Origin: Desulfobacteraceae bacterium
GTDB taxonomy: Bacteria; Desulfobacterota; DSM-4660; Desulfatiglandales; Desulfatiglandaceae
Direction: 5' to 3'
DNA: 36,856 bases
Assembly: GCA_030642205.1 (NCBI GenBank)
Contig: DAOWOF010000003.1
Span: forward strand, 1-36,856
Every line of letters begins with the position of its first letter. Within the stretch, counting starts at the first letter, position 1. The notes beneath the pieces were generated by a model, which saw only the letters and a list, made by a program, of their open reading frames with translations, made no database searches and was not told the DNA's origin. Positions 25,559-33,900 of this stretch are shown here, piece by piece. The position numbers and the translations under genes are program-made.

Positions 25559-25887
25559 AAATTATATTCCTTTTACCTAAGGTTAATTTGTAATATGTTG
25601 AGGCTGTTTCATATTACCGGAGGGTCCTATAACATTACTCAATTCTTTTTTTCGAATGTTAGAGGCTCTTGCAGATACCTCCAAAATGTGGACGTCTTTT
25701 CAGTCTAAGTAGTGTTGTGTTTTTATATTTTTACAAGAGCATCATTTTATACTTAATGGATTCGTAAAAAGTTCATCAGGAGACCGAGGGCAGGTAAGCC
25801 TCAGTTATCATACTTAGCACAGATCAGAATGAGTCTAAAATAATTGAGGCATTATTTTAGACTCATTCTGACATCATTAAATTTTGA
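25559..25887. other. Intergenic region with a strong hairpin
   Basis: I see no gene. It contains a TCGTAAAAAG repeat (25762-25771) and the 21-bp perfect hairpin at 25824-25871 just upstream of the archease remnant. Confidence 0.45.
25824..25871. repeat. Perfect 21-bp inverted repeat with 6-base loop
   Basis: Each arm is 21 bases with no mismatch (left arm begins TCAGAATGAGTC, right arm ends GACTCATTCTGA); the loop is TGAGGC. It lies 17 bases before the archease remnant. It may be a transcription stop, a double-stranded RNA hairpin or a tiny palindromic element. Confidence 0.8.
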
Positions 25888-26326
25888 CAAATTTATAAAG
25901 AGAAGTTAGGAGCTCCCTGTGAAATCAAGAAAATTGAACATATGGCAGACCTTGGCATCTTAGTATTTAGTCAGGATCTAAAAGGGCTTTTTACAGGAGC
26001 GGCCCAGACAATAATGCAGATCATGCTCAAAAAAAAGCCCATGTTTTACTATCAAAGGAACCTCAACAAAAGTAACGATTGAGGGTGGAGATCTATTTGA
26101 TCTTATGGTCTCTTGGCTAGGTGAAATACTCTATCTTTTCGCTGGCGAAAAGGAAGTGGCTATAAGTATTAAAATTGATACCATTCCCACCTCTTATATT
26201 GAGGCTATGTTGAAGGTTCTCTCATTTGGTCCTGCTTTTTATGAAATCAAGGCAGTTATTTATCATCAAATCCAAGTAATTAAAAATAATGATAAATGGG
26301 AAGCAAGGATTATTTTTGATTTATAA
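25888..26326 (+). pseudogene. Archease remnant with frameshift and no start codon
   Basis: Archease works with the RNA ligase RtcB. The C-terminal half, from GTAACG near 26071 to 26326, reads VTIEGGDLFDLMVSWLGEIL and ends AFYEIKAVIYHQI then WEARIIFDL, a clear archease end (KAVTYH and VIFDL). The N-terminal half lies in another frame: CEIKKIEHMADLGI, SQDLKGLFTGAAQTIM (usual EHTADxGI). The frames join if one base is dropped from the A8 run at 26029-26036, giving KKSPCFTIKGTSTKV. No ATG/GTG/TTG precedes the EHMADLG segment after the in-frame TGA at 25885, so the start is also lost. No rtcB is in the window. It could be a sequencing error in the A run plus a rare start codon, but decay is simpler. 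Confidence 0.7.
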
Positions 26327-26409
26327 AAATTGTAAAATAATATACCTTTAACAAATATATCTTATCTTATTTTCTATGTCCATACTAAAATTTTATGTAA
26401 CTATTCAGC

Positions 26410-26440
26410 AATGTAACCGGGGTGAAAGATCCCGGCGTTT
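26410..26440. other. GC-rich hairpin after the archease remnant
   Basis: CCGGGG, loop TGAAAGA, TCCCGG (one G-U pair) stand out in AT-rich DNA between the archease remnant and the convergent gene ending at 26482. CGTTTATTAT follows, so a weak terminator is possible. Confidence 0.4.
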
Positions 26441-26481
26441 ATTATAGAAATAACTTTCATCGCAGTTACTTAGAAGCAATT

Positions 26482-26820
26482 TCAATGATCATCCGTATCA
26501 GAGTAGGTATTCATTTCCTTTAGCATCTTTTTTGTAATCTTGCATGCTTTATCATATCTTATCAGACCCTTGTCAAGGAAGTCATCGGTTTGATTTTTGT
26601 TGACTTCCACAAATACGGCTTTTAATATAACGACCCTCTGATCAACAGCAGTTAATTGAGCATCTAATGAATCGTTATTATCATCTGCTGGCACAGAAGG
26701 GATTCCCATTAACATGCCCCAATATAGATTCTCTACATCTGGCAAGGCTCCAGGCTGACTAAAATCAACAGAATCCTTGAAATCATGGTAGGCCTTAATA
26801 AAGGCATCAGGATTGCTCAT
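26482..26820 (-). CDS. Uncharacterised small acidic protein
   Basis: I do not recognise this 112-aa soluble protein. It starts MSNPDAFIKAYHDFKDSVDF, has a helical second half (DQRVVILKAVFVEVNKNQ, KACKITKKMLKEMN) and an Asp/His-rich end (SDTDDH). There is no signal peptide, membrane segment or metal motif. GGAA lies about 9 bases before ATG 26820. It sits next to a repeat element (26837-26981) that begins 16 bases upstream of its start and may have displaced or supplied its promoter. Coding is supported by length and a plausible ribosome binding site only. Confidence 0.55.
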   Translation of the reverse strand: MSNPDAFIKAYHDFKDSVDFSQPGALPDVENLYWGMLMGIPSVPADDNNDSLDAQLTAVDQRVVILKAVFVEVNKNQTDDFLDKGLIRYDKACKITKKMLKEMNTYSDTDDH

Positions 26821-26836
26821 TTTTATTTTCCATAAA

Positions 26837-26981
26837 TAGTGTCTGAATAAAGACTGCTAATTCTTTCAATTTCTGTGCCAGTCTCAAATCTTAATCCTCA
26901 AAATACTTAATGTATTCCTGCGACTAGAATTTTTGCCTTCCTTGATACTGGAAAAATTTTCTGATTTTAGTTTGGATGCTA
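26837..26981. repeat. Palindromic MITE-like element, copy C (inverted)
   Basis: Starts TAGTGTCTGAATAAAGACTG and ends TTTAGTTTGGATGCTA, with TA at both borders. The core lies on the minus strand: CGCAGGAATACATTAAGTAT, then GAGGATTAAGATTTGAGAC. About 145 bp, the shortest of the four, and more diverged in the right arm. Confidence 0.7.
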
Positions 26982-27096
26982 AATAGTTATTGAGTATACA
27001 ATCTATTAAAATAGTAGTAATCTACTATTCATGCCTATCAAAAGCAAGACTTATTGAACAAAACAAAGGAGAGATTTAAGCGGGAAAATTAAATCC

Positions 27097-27870
27097 ATGA
27101 TATTTCCTCAAATACTTAAACATCTCATTATTCTCCTGATGATTCCAGTACTTTTTAATGCCTGCATGAGCAGGAGGCATCATCTTCCTGATGAATTTAA
27201 TAAGCTTCAAAAACTTGAACCTTTATCCAGGCCCTATGAGATCAATGGAAAATGGTATTATCCTTTAGCTTCATCACATGGTTTTAAACAAATAGGATAT
27301 GCATCCTGGTATGGAGCCGATTTTCATGGAAAAAGAACAGCCAATGGTGAAATATATAACATGTATAAATTAAGTGCTGCTCATAAGACTCTTCCCCTTG
27401 GAACCTATCTTAAGGTACACAATCTCTCCAATGATAAAAAAATTGTTATCAGGGTTAATGATCGTGGCCCCTTTATAAAAGGAAGGGTTATTGACCTTTC
27501 TTATGCGGCAGCAAAAAAACTGGATATTCTTTTATCAGGAATTGCTAAAGTAAAGATTGAATCTATTGTGCCCAATCGTTCTCAATCACATTCAACTTTA
27601 GGCTATAACAATAATAAGATGAATAGCGGGATAGAGAAAACAGGTTTTGTTGTTCAAGTAAGCGCCTTCAAAATGATGAAAAATGCATACAAACTAGCCA
27701 ATAATCTGAAAAAACATTTTAAATCGGTAGATCTAATACTAAGCCATAAGAATGATGGTGATTTTTATAAAGTATGGGTTACCAATATTTTTATTTTAGA
27801 AAATGCTCATAAGGTTACGAGACAATTAAAAAAAATGGGTTTTAATGATGCCTTTATTCTTTGCCAGTAG
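27097..27870 (+). CDS. rlpA: RlpA-like septal ring lytic transglycosylase lipoprotein with SPOR domain
   Basis: A 257-aa lipoprotein: signal peptide [14 protein letters not shown] with lipobox LFNAC (Cys about 22). The double-psi barrel RlpA domain (about 65-165) has [19 protein letters not shown] and [20 protein letters not shown], including the catalytic-type Asp in NDRGPF. The C-terminal SPOR domain (about 185-257; [19 protein letters not shown]) binds denuded glycan at the septum. It would cleave glycan strands lacking stem peptides. The ATG at 27097 fits the signal peptide although the nearest AAAGGAG is about 26 bases upstream. Its 3' end overlaps ihfA by 17 bases, tail to tail. Confidence 0.9.
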   Translation: MIFPQILKHLIILLMIPVLFNACMSRRHHLPDEFNKLQKLEPLSRPYEINGKWYYPLASSHGFKQIGYASWYGADFHGKRTANGEIYNMYKLSAAHKTLPLGTYLKVHNLSNDKKIVIRVNDRGPFIKGRVIDLSYAAAKKLDILLSGIAKVKIESIVPNRSQSHSTLGYNNNKMNSGIEKTGFVVQVSAFKMMKNAYKLANNLKKHFKSVDLILSHKNDGDFYKVWVTNIFILENAHKVTRQLKKMGFNDAFILCQ

Positions 27871-28150
27871 CTGTATTTATTTTTTCTCGTAAAATCCCGG
27901 ATATCCTGAACACAACAACTCTCCTGGCTCTCAATTGCAGATCTTCTGCAGTCTGCGGATTCCTTCCCCTTCGAGCGGCCTTGTGTTTTACCATGAATTT
28001 GCCAAAACCGCTTATGAGAATGTCTTCTTCCTCTTCCAATGTATGTTTAATAATTTCGAGTAGACTTTCTATTGCATTACGAGATTGTTTTTTACTCATA
28101 CCAACTTGAGAATAAATGCTGTTAATAATATCTTCTTTGGATAAAGTCAC
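27854..28150 (-). CDS. ihfA: Integration host factor alpha-type DNA-binding protein
   Basis: A 98-aa HU/IHF protein: [20 protein letters not shown], the beta-arm [21 protein letters not shown], and [19 protein letters not shown]. The GRNP with Pro at the arm tip and ARRVVVF favour IHF-alpha over HU. It would bend DNA as a dimer with a beta subunit not seen here. The start is GTG 28150 with GAGAGG 8-9 bases upstream. Overlaps the end of rlpA by 17 bases. In many proteobacteria ihfA follows pheT; here it stands alone. Confidence 0.92.
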   Translation of the reverse strand: MTLSKEDIINSIYSQVGMSKKQSRNAIESLLEIIKHTLEEEEDILISGFGKFMVKHKAARRGRNPQTAEDLQLRARRVVVFRISGILREKINTATGKE

Positions 28151-28602
28151 TTAAGATTCCTCTCATTAGAGTTTGCATGACATCTCAAATAATATATGCC
28201 TGATTTTGGGAAACTAGTGTAGTATCATGTATCAAATGTTTAATGTGAAAGAAAGTGGAATACCTCCCATGTTATTCCTGTAAACACGGCAATCCAGTAT
28301 TCCTGGCTGCTTTGGCTTTTCTGGATTCCCGCATTCGCGGGAATGACGGCCATATTTGCGAGATTATATAAATGACATGACATTAGTCTAGAATGATACA
28401 AATATATGAGGCATCCTTTTGCACCACCCCTGATGGAGAATCCTCCAGGGAATATGTATAAGCCGTCACGGCCTTGGACTCAAAAGGCACCCAAAAAAAT
28501 TGTAAAAAGACATAGTTACTCATGGTAAGAGTGGTGTCAAGGCTTTTATGCGCTTAGAGCATTGAAATCATATCAATTTTATTGAAATATAAGATTTTTG
28601 TC
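28151..28602. other. Intergenic region upstream of ihfA
   Basis: No gene found. It contains a GC-rich REP-like palindrome at 28325-28344. The rest is AT-rich and should include the ihfA promoter, which I cannot place with confidence. Confidence 0.4.
28325..28344. repeat. REP-like palindrome
   Basis: ATTCCCGC, loop ATTC, GCGGGAAT, followed by GACGG. This form (ATTCCCGC...GCGGGAATGACGG) is a widespread bacterial intergenic palindrome. It stands out from its AT-rich setting. Confidence 0.6.
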
Positions 28603-29139
28603 TTAGGAGTTGTCCGGAAGTGACTTGAACATCTCGCATCTCATATTCAGGTCATTTTTGGCTATCTTTTCCTTTAATTTTCGGTCAACAAAATCAGGGA
28701 TAAGACCGCTTATATCGCCTCCTAATTTGGCGGCCTCCTTTATCAATGTGGAGCTGGTATAAAACCATTTATAATCAGTCATCAAAAAGATTGACTGGAC
28801 ATCACGATTAAATTTACGATTTATTAATGCCATTTGGAACTCATATTCAAAATCTGAAAGCGCACGAAGGCCTCTTAATATAACATTTGCATTTTTTTTA
28901 ACAGCATAATCTACAACCAGGCCATCAAATGTATCAACTTCGATATTATGAAGCCCATTTACTGCCTTGCCTATCATATCGATTCTTTCATCCAGAGTAA
29001 AAAAAGGACGTTTTTGAGGATTATTTAAAATAGCAATGACCAACTTATCAAATATTTTAACCGCACGTTTAACAATACTTAAATGTCCGTTGGTTATTGG
29101 ATCAAAAGTTCCTGGGTAGATAGCGATTCTTCCGCTCAT
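28603..29139 (-). CDS. coaD: Phosphopantetheine adenylyltransferase
   Basis: This 178-aa enzyme transfers AMP from ATP to 4'-phosphopantetheine, the penultimate CoA step. It shows IAIYPGTFDPITNGHLSIV (5-23) with the nucleotidyltransferase motif TNGH, RGLRALSDFEYEFQMALINR, and the ATP-binding YTSSTLIKE in place of the usual ISSSxVKE. About 15 residues longer at the C-terminus than E. coli CoaD. The ATG at 29139 overlaps the rsmD stop (ATGA), so the two genes are translationally coupled, an arrangement common in bacteria. Confidence 0.95.
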   Translation of the reverse strand: MSGRIAIYPGTFDPITNGHLSIVKRAVKIFDKLVIAILNNPQKRPFFTLDERIDMIGKAVNGLHNIEVDTFDGLVVDYAVKKNANVILRGLRALSDFEYEFQMALINRKFNRDVQSIFLMTDYKWFYTSSTLIKEAAKLGGDISGLIPDFVDRKLKEKIAKNDLNMRCEMFKSLPDNS

Positions 29140-29702
29140 ACTTTTTTCCTCATTTTTTTGTAGATATTTATTTTTGTATCTCCATATATCCTTATGTCAG
29201 ACATCTCTAAATCGCCATAGAAGGAAGATAAAACCTCATGTTTAGAAGATTCTGCAATAACTTTCGCATTAGCAGAAAGGATTTTTCCTTCAGAGAGCTG
29301 TTCTAATAAAGATGGTAAATAATCCTTTCTATAGGGAGGATCAATAAAAACCAAATAAAAAGTTTTATATTTGAATAAATGATTTTGTAATAGGCCTTTT
29401 TTTAGATCTCTTCGTAAAATTTGGCCTATATCTACATAACCACATTGAACAAGATTTTTTTTTATAAGGTTTATTGCCTTTTGAGAATTATCAATAAACA
29501 GGGCATTCTTCGCGTTACGACTTAAGGCCTCAAGGCCTAAACTGCCAATGCCGGCAAAGAGATCCAGAACTTTCATGTTGCTCAAATCATGACCTATGAT
29601 ATTAAAGATAGCCTCTCTGACACGATCTGATGTCGGCCGGGTATTCAACCCCTTGGGAGGGAATAAATTTCTGCCACTTATATGTCCGCCTGTAATCCTC
29701 AT
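29136..29702 (-). CDS. rsmD: 16S rRNA (guanine-966-N2)-methyltransferase
   Basis: A 188-aa SAM-dependent methyltransferase: MRITGGHISGRNL start, RPTSDRVREAIFNI, the SAM motif VLDLFAGIGSLGLEAL and the catalytic VFIDPPYRKDY (DPPY). It would methylate G966 of 16S rRNA. The frame extends to a TTG at 29735, but ATG 29702 gives the family's usual N-terminus, so I use it; neither has a strong ribosome binding site. It overlaps coaD by 4 bases. A left arm of the repeat family lies upstream at 29836. Confidence 0.93.
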   Translation of the reverse strand: MRITGGHISGRNLFPPKGLNTRPTSDRVREAIFNIIGHDLSNMKVLDLFAGIGSLGLEALSRNAKNALFIDNSQKAINLIKKNLVQCGYVDIGQILRRDLKKGLLQNHLFKYKTFYLVFIDPPYRKDYLPSLLEQLSEGKILSANAKVIAESSKHEVLSSFYGDLEMSDIRIYGDTKINIYKKMRKKV

Positions 29703-29835
29703 TAAATATAGTGTAAAATTTGAGCCTGACAACAAAATTGGTCAGATAAGCACAGACCTCGAAAGAAGATGTTTTGTAATGGTTTCAATGTATTTGTGGT
29801 ATCTTGGGGATTCAAATTTGGGCCTGATACATAAA

Positions 29836-29889
29836 TAGTGCCTGAACAAAGACTATCTTTTCGAAGTCTGATTTCGTGACAGACCTTAG
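29836..29889. repeat. Repeat half-copy: MITE left arm joined to the GTGACAG repeat
   Basis: TAGTGCCTGAACAAAGACT and TTTTCGAAGTCTG match the left arm of the element (compare 33420 and 16815), but the core and right arm are absent. It continues instead into TTTCGTGACAGACCTTA, the half-palindrome also found at 23605-23618 and 33682-33694. Confidence 0.55.
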
Positions 29890-29945
29890 GTTTGTTTGAT
29901 CTGAAAATGCAAAATTCGGCATCGTTCCTAACCTAAAGTTCCTCA

Positions 29946-30722
29946 TTAATTGGGGGGGGGATTCTCCATGTCAAAACCACTTGAGGTTTTTCTTTTATGT
30001 ATGCGATATATAGTTAATATTGGTCCTAATATAATATAGGTTGTCGCTATAAAAAATAGCATTATTTTAGGTTTATAGGCAATTACCAGCAAGATCAGGA
30101 TTACAGTCACCAAGACATTGAACGGCTTCTGCCGTTTAAAATTAAATTCTTTAAAACTCAAATAATCAACAGTACTTACCATCAAGAAAGACAAGATATA
30201 GATCATTATAATAACAAGAATATCCTTAAAACCTGTTAATCCGCCAATGGTAGAAGTAAAAAGGATTAATGACGAAATAAAGCTGGCTGCTATGGGAATA
30301 GGCAGCCCTTTAAAATAGTTGGCTTCAACACTGCTTTTTTGAACATTAAAACGAGCCAATCGCAGAGCTCCACAGATCACATACATAAAACAAGCCAACC
30401 ATCCCAGACGTCCAAATGGTTCCAGTGCCCATTCAAAAGCCAATATCGCTGGAGCCACTCCAAATGCTACCAAATCGGACAAAGAATCATATTCTGTCCC
30501 AAACTGGCTTGTGGTATTTGTAAAACGGGCAACCCTGCCATCAAGACCATCCAGAAAACATGCAATAATAATGGCAATTGCTGCTGTTTCATAGGCCCCC
30601 TGAATACTCGATATAATTGCATAGAATCCGCAAAACAGACTTGCGGAAGTGATTAAATTGGGGATAACGTAAATACCCTTCTTGCTTGCAAGCCGATGAT
30701 TCATATTGTATTTTGCCCTCAT
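29946..30722 (-). CDS. pssA: CDP-diacylglycerol-serine O-phosphatidyltransferase
   Basis: A membrane enzyme of about 258 aa making phosphatidylserine from CDP-diacylglycerol and serine. The CDP-alcohol phosphotransferase motif is complete: DGLDGRVAR, then GTEYDSLSD (DGx2ARx8Gx3Dx3D). YVIPNLITSASLFCGF precedes it as the first membrane segment, and further hydrophobic helices follow. ATG 30722 is preferred, with AGGA 8 bases upstream; a TTG at 30728 overlapping the psd stop is possible. It directly follows psd, so substrate supply and use are co-expressed. The C-terminus ends in a basic, Pro-rich tail. Confidence 0.93.
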   Translation of the reverse strand: MRAKYNMNHRLASKKGIYVIPNLITSASLFCGFYAIISSIQGAYETAAIAIIIACFLDGLDGRVARFTNTTSQFGTEYDSLSDLVAFGVAPAILAFEWALEPFGRLGWLACFMYVICGALRLARFNVQKSSVEANYFKGLPIPIAASFISSLILFTSTIGGLTGFKDILVIIMIYILSFLMVSTVDYLSFKEFNFKRQKPFNVLVTVILILLVIAYKPKIMLFFIATTYIILGPILTIYRIHKRKTSSGFDMENPPPN

Positions 30723-30724
30723 GT

Positions 30725-31429
30725 TCAATATCCTATTATTGTAGTTCCAGCTTTTACCTTTTGTCCGACCTTGACAATAATCTTACTATCTTCAGGAAGA
30801 AAGACCTCTAATCTTGAACCAAACCGAATAAGACCAAAGCGTTGACCTGCTTTCATCTCTTCTTCCTTTTTAACCCAACAGACAATCCTTCTTGCAATTA
30901 GACCCGCGATCTGAATAACCGCAATCTTTCTGCCATCCATGGCTTCCAAAATAATTAGATTATTTTCATTTAGCTGGGATGCCTTATCCAAATTTGCTGA
31001 AAAAAATTTACCTGGGTTATAGGTGATGTTTTTTATTGTGCCAGTAATGGGACTCCTGTTAACATGAACATTAAATATAGTCATAAAAATGCTGATTTTA
31101 ACCGCTGGTTGGTTAATTGGGTTTTGGCTATTATTAATGGTTCTGATCTCAATTATTTTTCCATCTGCCGGTGTTAGAACCGCATTCCCTGCAGCATCAT
31201 GGTATCGTTCAGGATCTCTGAAAAAATAGACAATAAATAAGCTTAGAATTCCTGTACAGATAGCCAAATAAATTGCTCCTGTCCAAATAAGAATACAGGT
31301 TACAAGAGATGATATCAAAATAAAAGGCAGCCCTTCTTTTGCCACTGGCCATTTATTATTAATGTGCGCATGATTAACCGCATGGCCTTGAGGGACATTT
31401 ATTTCACTCTTATTAAAATCAGATTCCAT
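30725..31429 (-). CDS. psd: Phosphatidylserine decarboxylase proenzyme (short type)
   Basis: A 234-aa proenzyme that self-cleaves to form a pyruvoyl cofactor and makes phosphatidylethanolamine. The cleavage motif is RFGSRLEVFLP (Gly-Ser), typical of the short PSD type. Upstream are VLTPADGKI and NVHVNRSPITGTI with active-site residues, and a two-helix membrane anchor at about 32-72 (ILISSLVTCILIWTGAIYLA). It runs into pssA with no gap, so PS synthesis and decarboxylation form one unit. The ATG at 31429 fits the family's N-terminus. Confidence 0.94.
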   Translation of the reverse strand: MESDFNKSEINVPQGHAVNHAHINNKWPVAKEGLPFILISSLVTCILIWTGAIYLAICTGILSLFIVYFFRDPERYHDAAGNAVLTPADGKIIEIRTINNSQNPINQPAVKISIFMTIFNVHVNRSPITGTIKNITYNPGKFFSANLDKASQLNENNLIILEAMDGRKIAVIQIAGLIARRIVCWVKKEEEMKAGQRFGLIRFGSRLEVFLPEDSKIIVKVGQKVKAGTTIIGY

Positions 31430-31572
31430 AAATTATGATCTTCCAAATATACTTTTTGGATTGAATAGCATATTGTTTTTTACTGATTATTATATTGCTT
31501 GCCTGATCTTTGTCAACATAGGAATCTTTTTTGATGCTACCTCAAGGATATGAATCCCGTTTATTTTAAGTA

Positions 31573-32277
31573 TCAGGAAAAATGATTTTGTGAAAGATAT
31601 TTATTGACACGAATATCAGGAGGGTTCAGATAGCAAGGCTCCAGGAGATCAGGATCATCGAAATCTTTTGCATTGAATCTCTTTAATCCAATAGAACCGG
31701 TTGTAATGGACTTGAGCCCCCAACAATGGGCAGGGGCCATATGAGCCTTGGAGCCAAAACTTTGTTTAAGTATCTCTACCTGCTTAGTAAAATTATTACC
31801 TATAAAAACTGTTGGGGTCTTTAAATACTTAGATAGATCAAAGATGTTGATAGACTCATCGTATCGAGTCCTTTCAAGTTCCGATTTTCTATTCCATCTA
31901 AATTGTGCAGTAAAGAGTTCTTCTTTCCTGGAATCGAGGACAGGAGTTATAAGGCTGTCCGGACAATAAAATTGATTAGCCATACCCTCCATTGTAGAAA
32001 CACCAATAATAGGGATATCCAGCCCATGGCATAAACCCTTGGCAAAGGCAAGGCCAAGCCTCAGTCCGGTAAAACTTCCAGGCCCACGGGCTACAATAAT
32101 CCCTTGCAGATCTTTGACTTTAAAGCCTCCCGAAGTAATGATAAAATCAAAAGATGCCAGCAGGGGATTAAAATTACGATCACCTTTTGATAGTTCATAA
32201 TTTGCCAGAACATTTCCATCTTTGCTTAAAAGGGACAGACTGAATGCAAAAGATGATGTATTAATACTTAAAATCAT
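31573..32277 (-). CDS. tsaB: tRNA threonylcarbamoyladenosine biosynthesis protein TsaB
   Basis: A 234-aa ASKHA-fold protein that partners TsaD in t6A37 modification of tRNAs reading ANN codons. It shows MILSINTSSFAFSLSL, IVARGPGSFTGLRLGLAFAKGL (in two parts, about 58-79), IIGVSTMEGMA and PVLDSRKEELFTAQF. A TTG at 32283 would overlap the rseP region; ATG 32277 gives the usual start (compare ILAIDTS). It lies immediately after rseP, with 8 bases between stop and ATG, so it is surely in the same transcript. Confidence 0.93.
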   Translation of the reverse strand: MILSINTSSFAFSLSLLSKDGNVLANYELSKGDRNFNPLLASFDFIITSGGFKVKDLQGIIVARGPGSFTGLRLGLAFAKGLCHGLDIPIIGVSTMEGMANQFYCPDSLITPVLDSRKEELFTAQFRWNRKSELERTRYDESINIFDLSKYLKTPTVFIGNNFTKQVEILKQSFGSKAHMAPAHCWGLKSITTGSIGLKRFNAKDFDDPDLLEPCYLNPPDIRVNKYLSQNHFS

Positions 32278-32285
32278 TTCCAATA

Positions 32286-33392
32286 TTATCCAAATAGCTT
32301 CTGAAAGACATTCATACGGTCAAGATCATTATATGTTATAGTAAGCATCAAGGCAATTAAAGCAAAAAAACCGGCTTTCATTGCCCATTCCCGGGTTTTT
32401 TGTCCAAGCGGCCGGCCTAAAAGTAATTCTAATAGAAGAAATATAATAACGCCACCATCGAGGATAGGGATCGGGAAGAGGTTAATAATCCCTAAATTAA
32501 CACTTATGATGGCTGTAAAAGGTATCAGATTCAGATAACTCTTTTGAGCCAGTTCCCCTGTCATTTGACCTATCAAGATTGGTCCTCCTATGTTGTTAAA
32601 GGGGATCTTGCCCTGGAAAATCTTACCTAACAAGACACAAGTCAACTTAATCCATCTCCATGTCTCTTTAAAGCTCTCTTCAAAGGCCTGGAAGATTCCT
32701 GTTTCCAGGGTATTCATTTTACCTGTGGAAATAATCCCTATTAATTTTGTTTTAATTTCTTCACCAAATTCATTTTTTAAAGTACCTGTTTTCGGTATAA
32801 TGTTTATATCAAGTATTTTATCACCACGTTGAACTGTGAGTGTTACGGGTTCATCACCACTGGATTGCACATGTCCTTTTATATCAGACCAATTATTTAA
32901 TGGTCGGCCTTGAATTGCAATAATCAAGTCACCTTTTTCCAGACCGGCCTTTTGAGCGGGGGAATTTTCTCTAACCTGACCAATCTCGGTACTCATAACC
33001 TTAATGCCGGATACAATATGAATTCCTGAAAAAAGTAGAAAGGCTAAAACAAGATTGAAAATTGGACCCGCAGCTACAATGGCAATCCTCTGAAACACCG
33101 GTTTTTTGTTAAAGGCCCTTTCCTCTTCTTCTGGTGATAAATCTAATGGGTCGTCATCATTGGGATCTTCTTCACCCAACATTTTCACAAACCCGCCTAA
33201 AGGAAAAAAACGAATGGAGTACTCTGTTTCACCCATATCCTTTTTTAATAATATCGGACCAAAACCTAAAGCGAATTTTTCTACTTTAACACCATAAAAT
33301 TTAGCTACCAAAAAATGCCCTAGCTCATGAAAGAATATGAGCATTCCAAGCACCAGGATAAAAGGAATTAAATAATATGTAATAATAGTCAT
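32286..33392 (-). CDS. rseP: RIP metalloprotease RseP (M50, PDZ-containing)
   Basis: A 368-aa inner-membrane site-2 protease. HELGHFLVAKFYGVKV (22-37) carries the zinc HExxH, LGGFVKMLGEEDP follows, a single PDZ domain lies at about 135-200 (VRENSPAQKAGLEKGDLIIAI), and IPILDGG (about 313-319) gives the third zinc ligand. E. coli RseP has two PDZ domains; this shorter one-PDZ form is common elsewhere. It would release anti-sigma factors or clear signal peptides. It lies after dxr, as usual, but with a 508-base repeat-containing gap. Confidence 0.94.
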   Translation of the reverse strand: MTIITYYLIPFILVLGMLIFFHELGHFLVAKFYGVKVEKFALGFGPILLKKDMGETEYSIRFFPLGGFVKMLGEEDPNDDDPLDLSPEEEERAFNKKPVFQRIAIVAAGPIFNLVLAFLLFSGIHIVSGIKVMSTEIGQVRENSPAQKAGLEKGDLIIAIQGRPLNNWSDIKGHVQSSGDEPVTLTVQRGDKILDINIIPKTGTLKNEFGEEIKTKLIGIISTGKMNTLETGIFQAFEESFKETWRWIKLTCVLLGKIFQGKIPFNNIGGPILIGQMTGELAQKSYLNLIPFTAIISVNLGIINLFPIPILDGGVIIFLLLELLLGRPLGQKTREWAMKAGFFALIALMLTITYNDLDRMNVFQKLFG

Positions 33393-33900
33393 ATCTTTGC
33401 CTCATATAGGAATTAAGTCGTGCCCGAACGAAAACTGTTTTTTCGAAGTCTGCGCTTATCTTGTCAATCTCTGCATCAGATAAGAATTTTAATCCTCAAA
33501 ATACCCAATCTATTTCTGCGGTTAAAATTTTGATCTGTCCTTGACAAAAAATCCTGGTTTTCTTTCAAACACTAAGAATATCAATTGCAAAAAAACAAGT
33601 TGGATGGACTTGTGAAAAATCTATAAAACAGGCCGGGGAGGATTAATAACACTCATCCGCCTCGTAAGCAACACTTATTTTGTGACAGACCCTAAGAACG
33701 GAAAATACATGAAATTTGCAATAAGAGTGCCAGTAAGTCACTCAATATAATATTATCAATCCCCATGCCCTGGAAGGTAGAATAAAAGATGAAAGATGCT
33801 AATACATTTAATGTCTTCAGGATTAGCATTTGTATATGGGAAAAGATCTGTGGCCAAAATTGGCCTTTTAATATGTTTTTTGAAAGCGATAAATACTTTA
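33393..33900. other. Intergenic region between rseP and dxr with repeats
   Basis: No gene. It contains a palindromic element (33418-33574) and a GTGACAGACCC repeat half (33682-33694). In most genomes dxr and rseP are nearly adjacent, so the extra length may come from repeat insertion. Confidence 0.55.
33418..33574. repeat. Palindromic MITE-like element, copy D (inverted)
   Basis: Left end GTGCCCGAACGAAAACTG, then TTTTTTCGAAGTCTGCGCTT; right end CCTGGTTTTCTTTCAAACAC followed by TA. The core is on the minus strand (AACCGCAGAAATAGATTGGG, then TTTTGAGGATTAAAATT). The left border is TC rather than TA. About 153 bp without borders. No ORF. Confidence 0.75.

Noticed and set aside
25481-25708. 75-aa plus-strand frame overlapping the zinc-ribbon gene
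   Set aside because: No homology or ribosome binding site; it partly opposes a convincing gene.
26400-26470. Possible riboswitch around the CCGGGG hairpin
   Set aside because: No conserved aptamer core that I know fits, and it lies at gene 3' ends rather than in a leader.
16800-33600. CRISPR array suggested by recurring motifs
   Set aside because: The repeats are dispersed over kilobases, palindromic and in both orientations, with no regular spacers and no cas genes.
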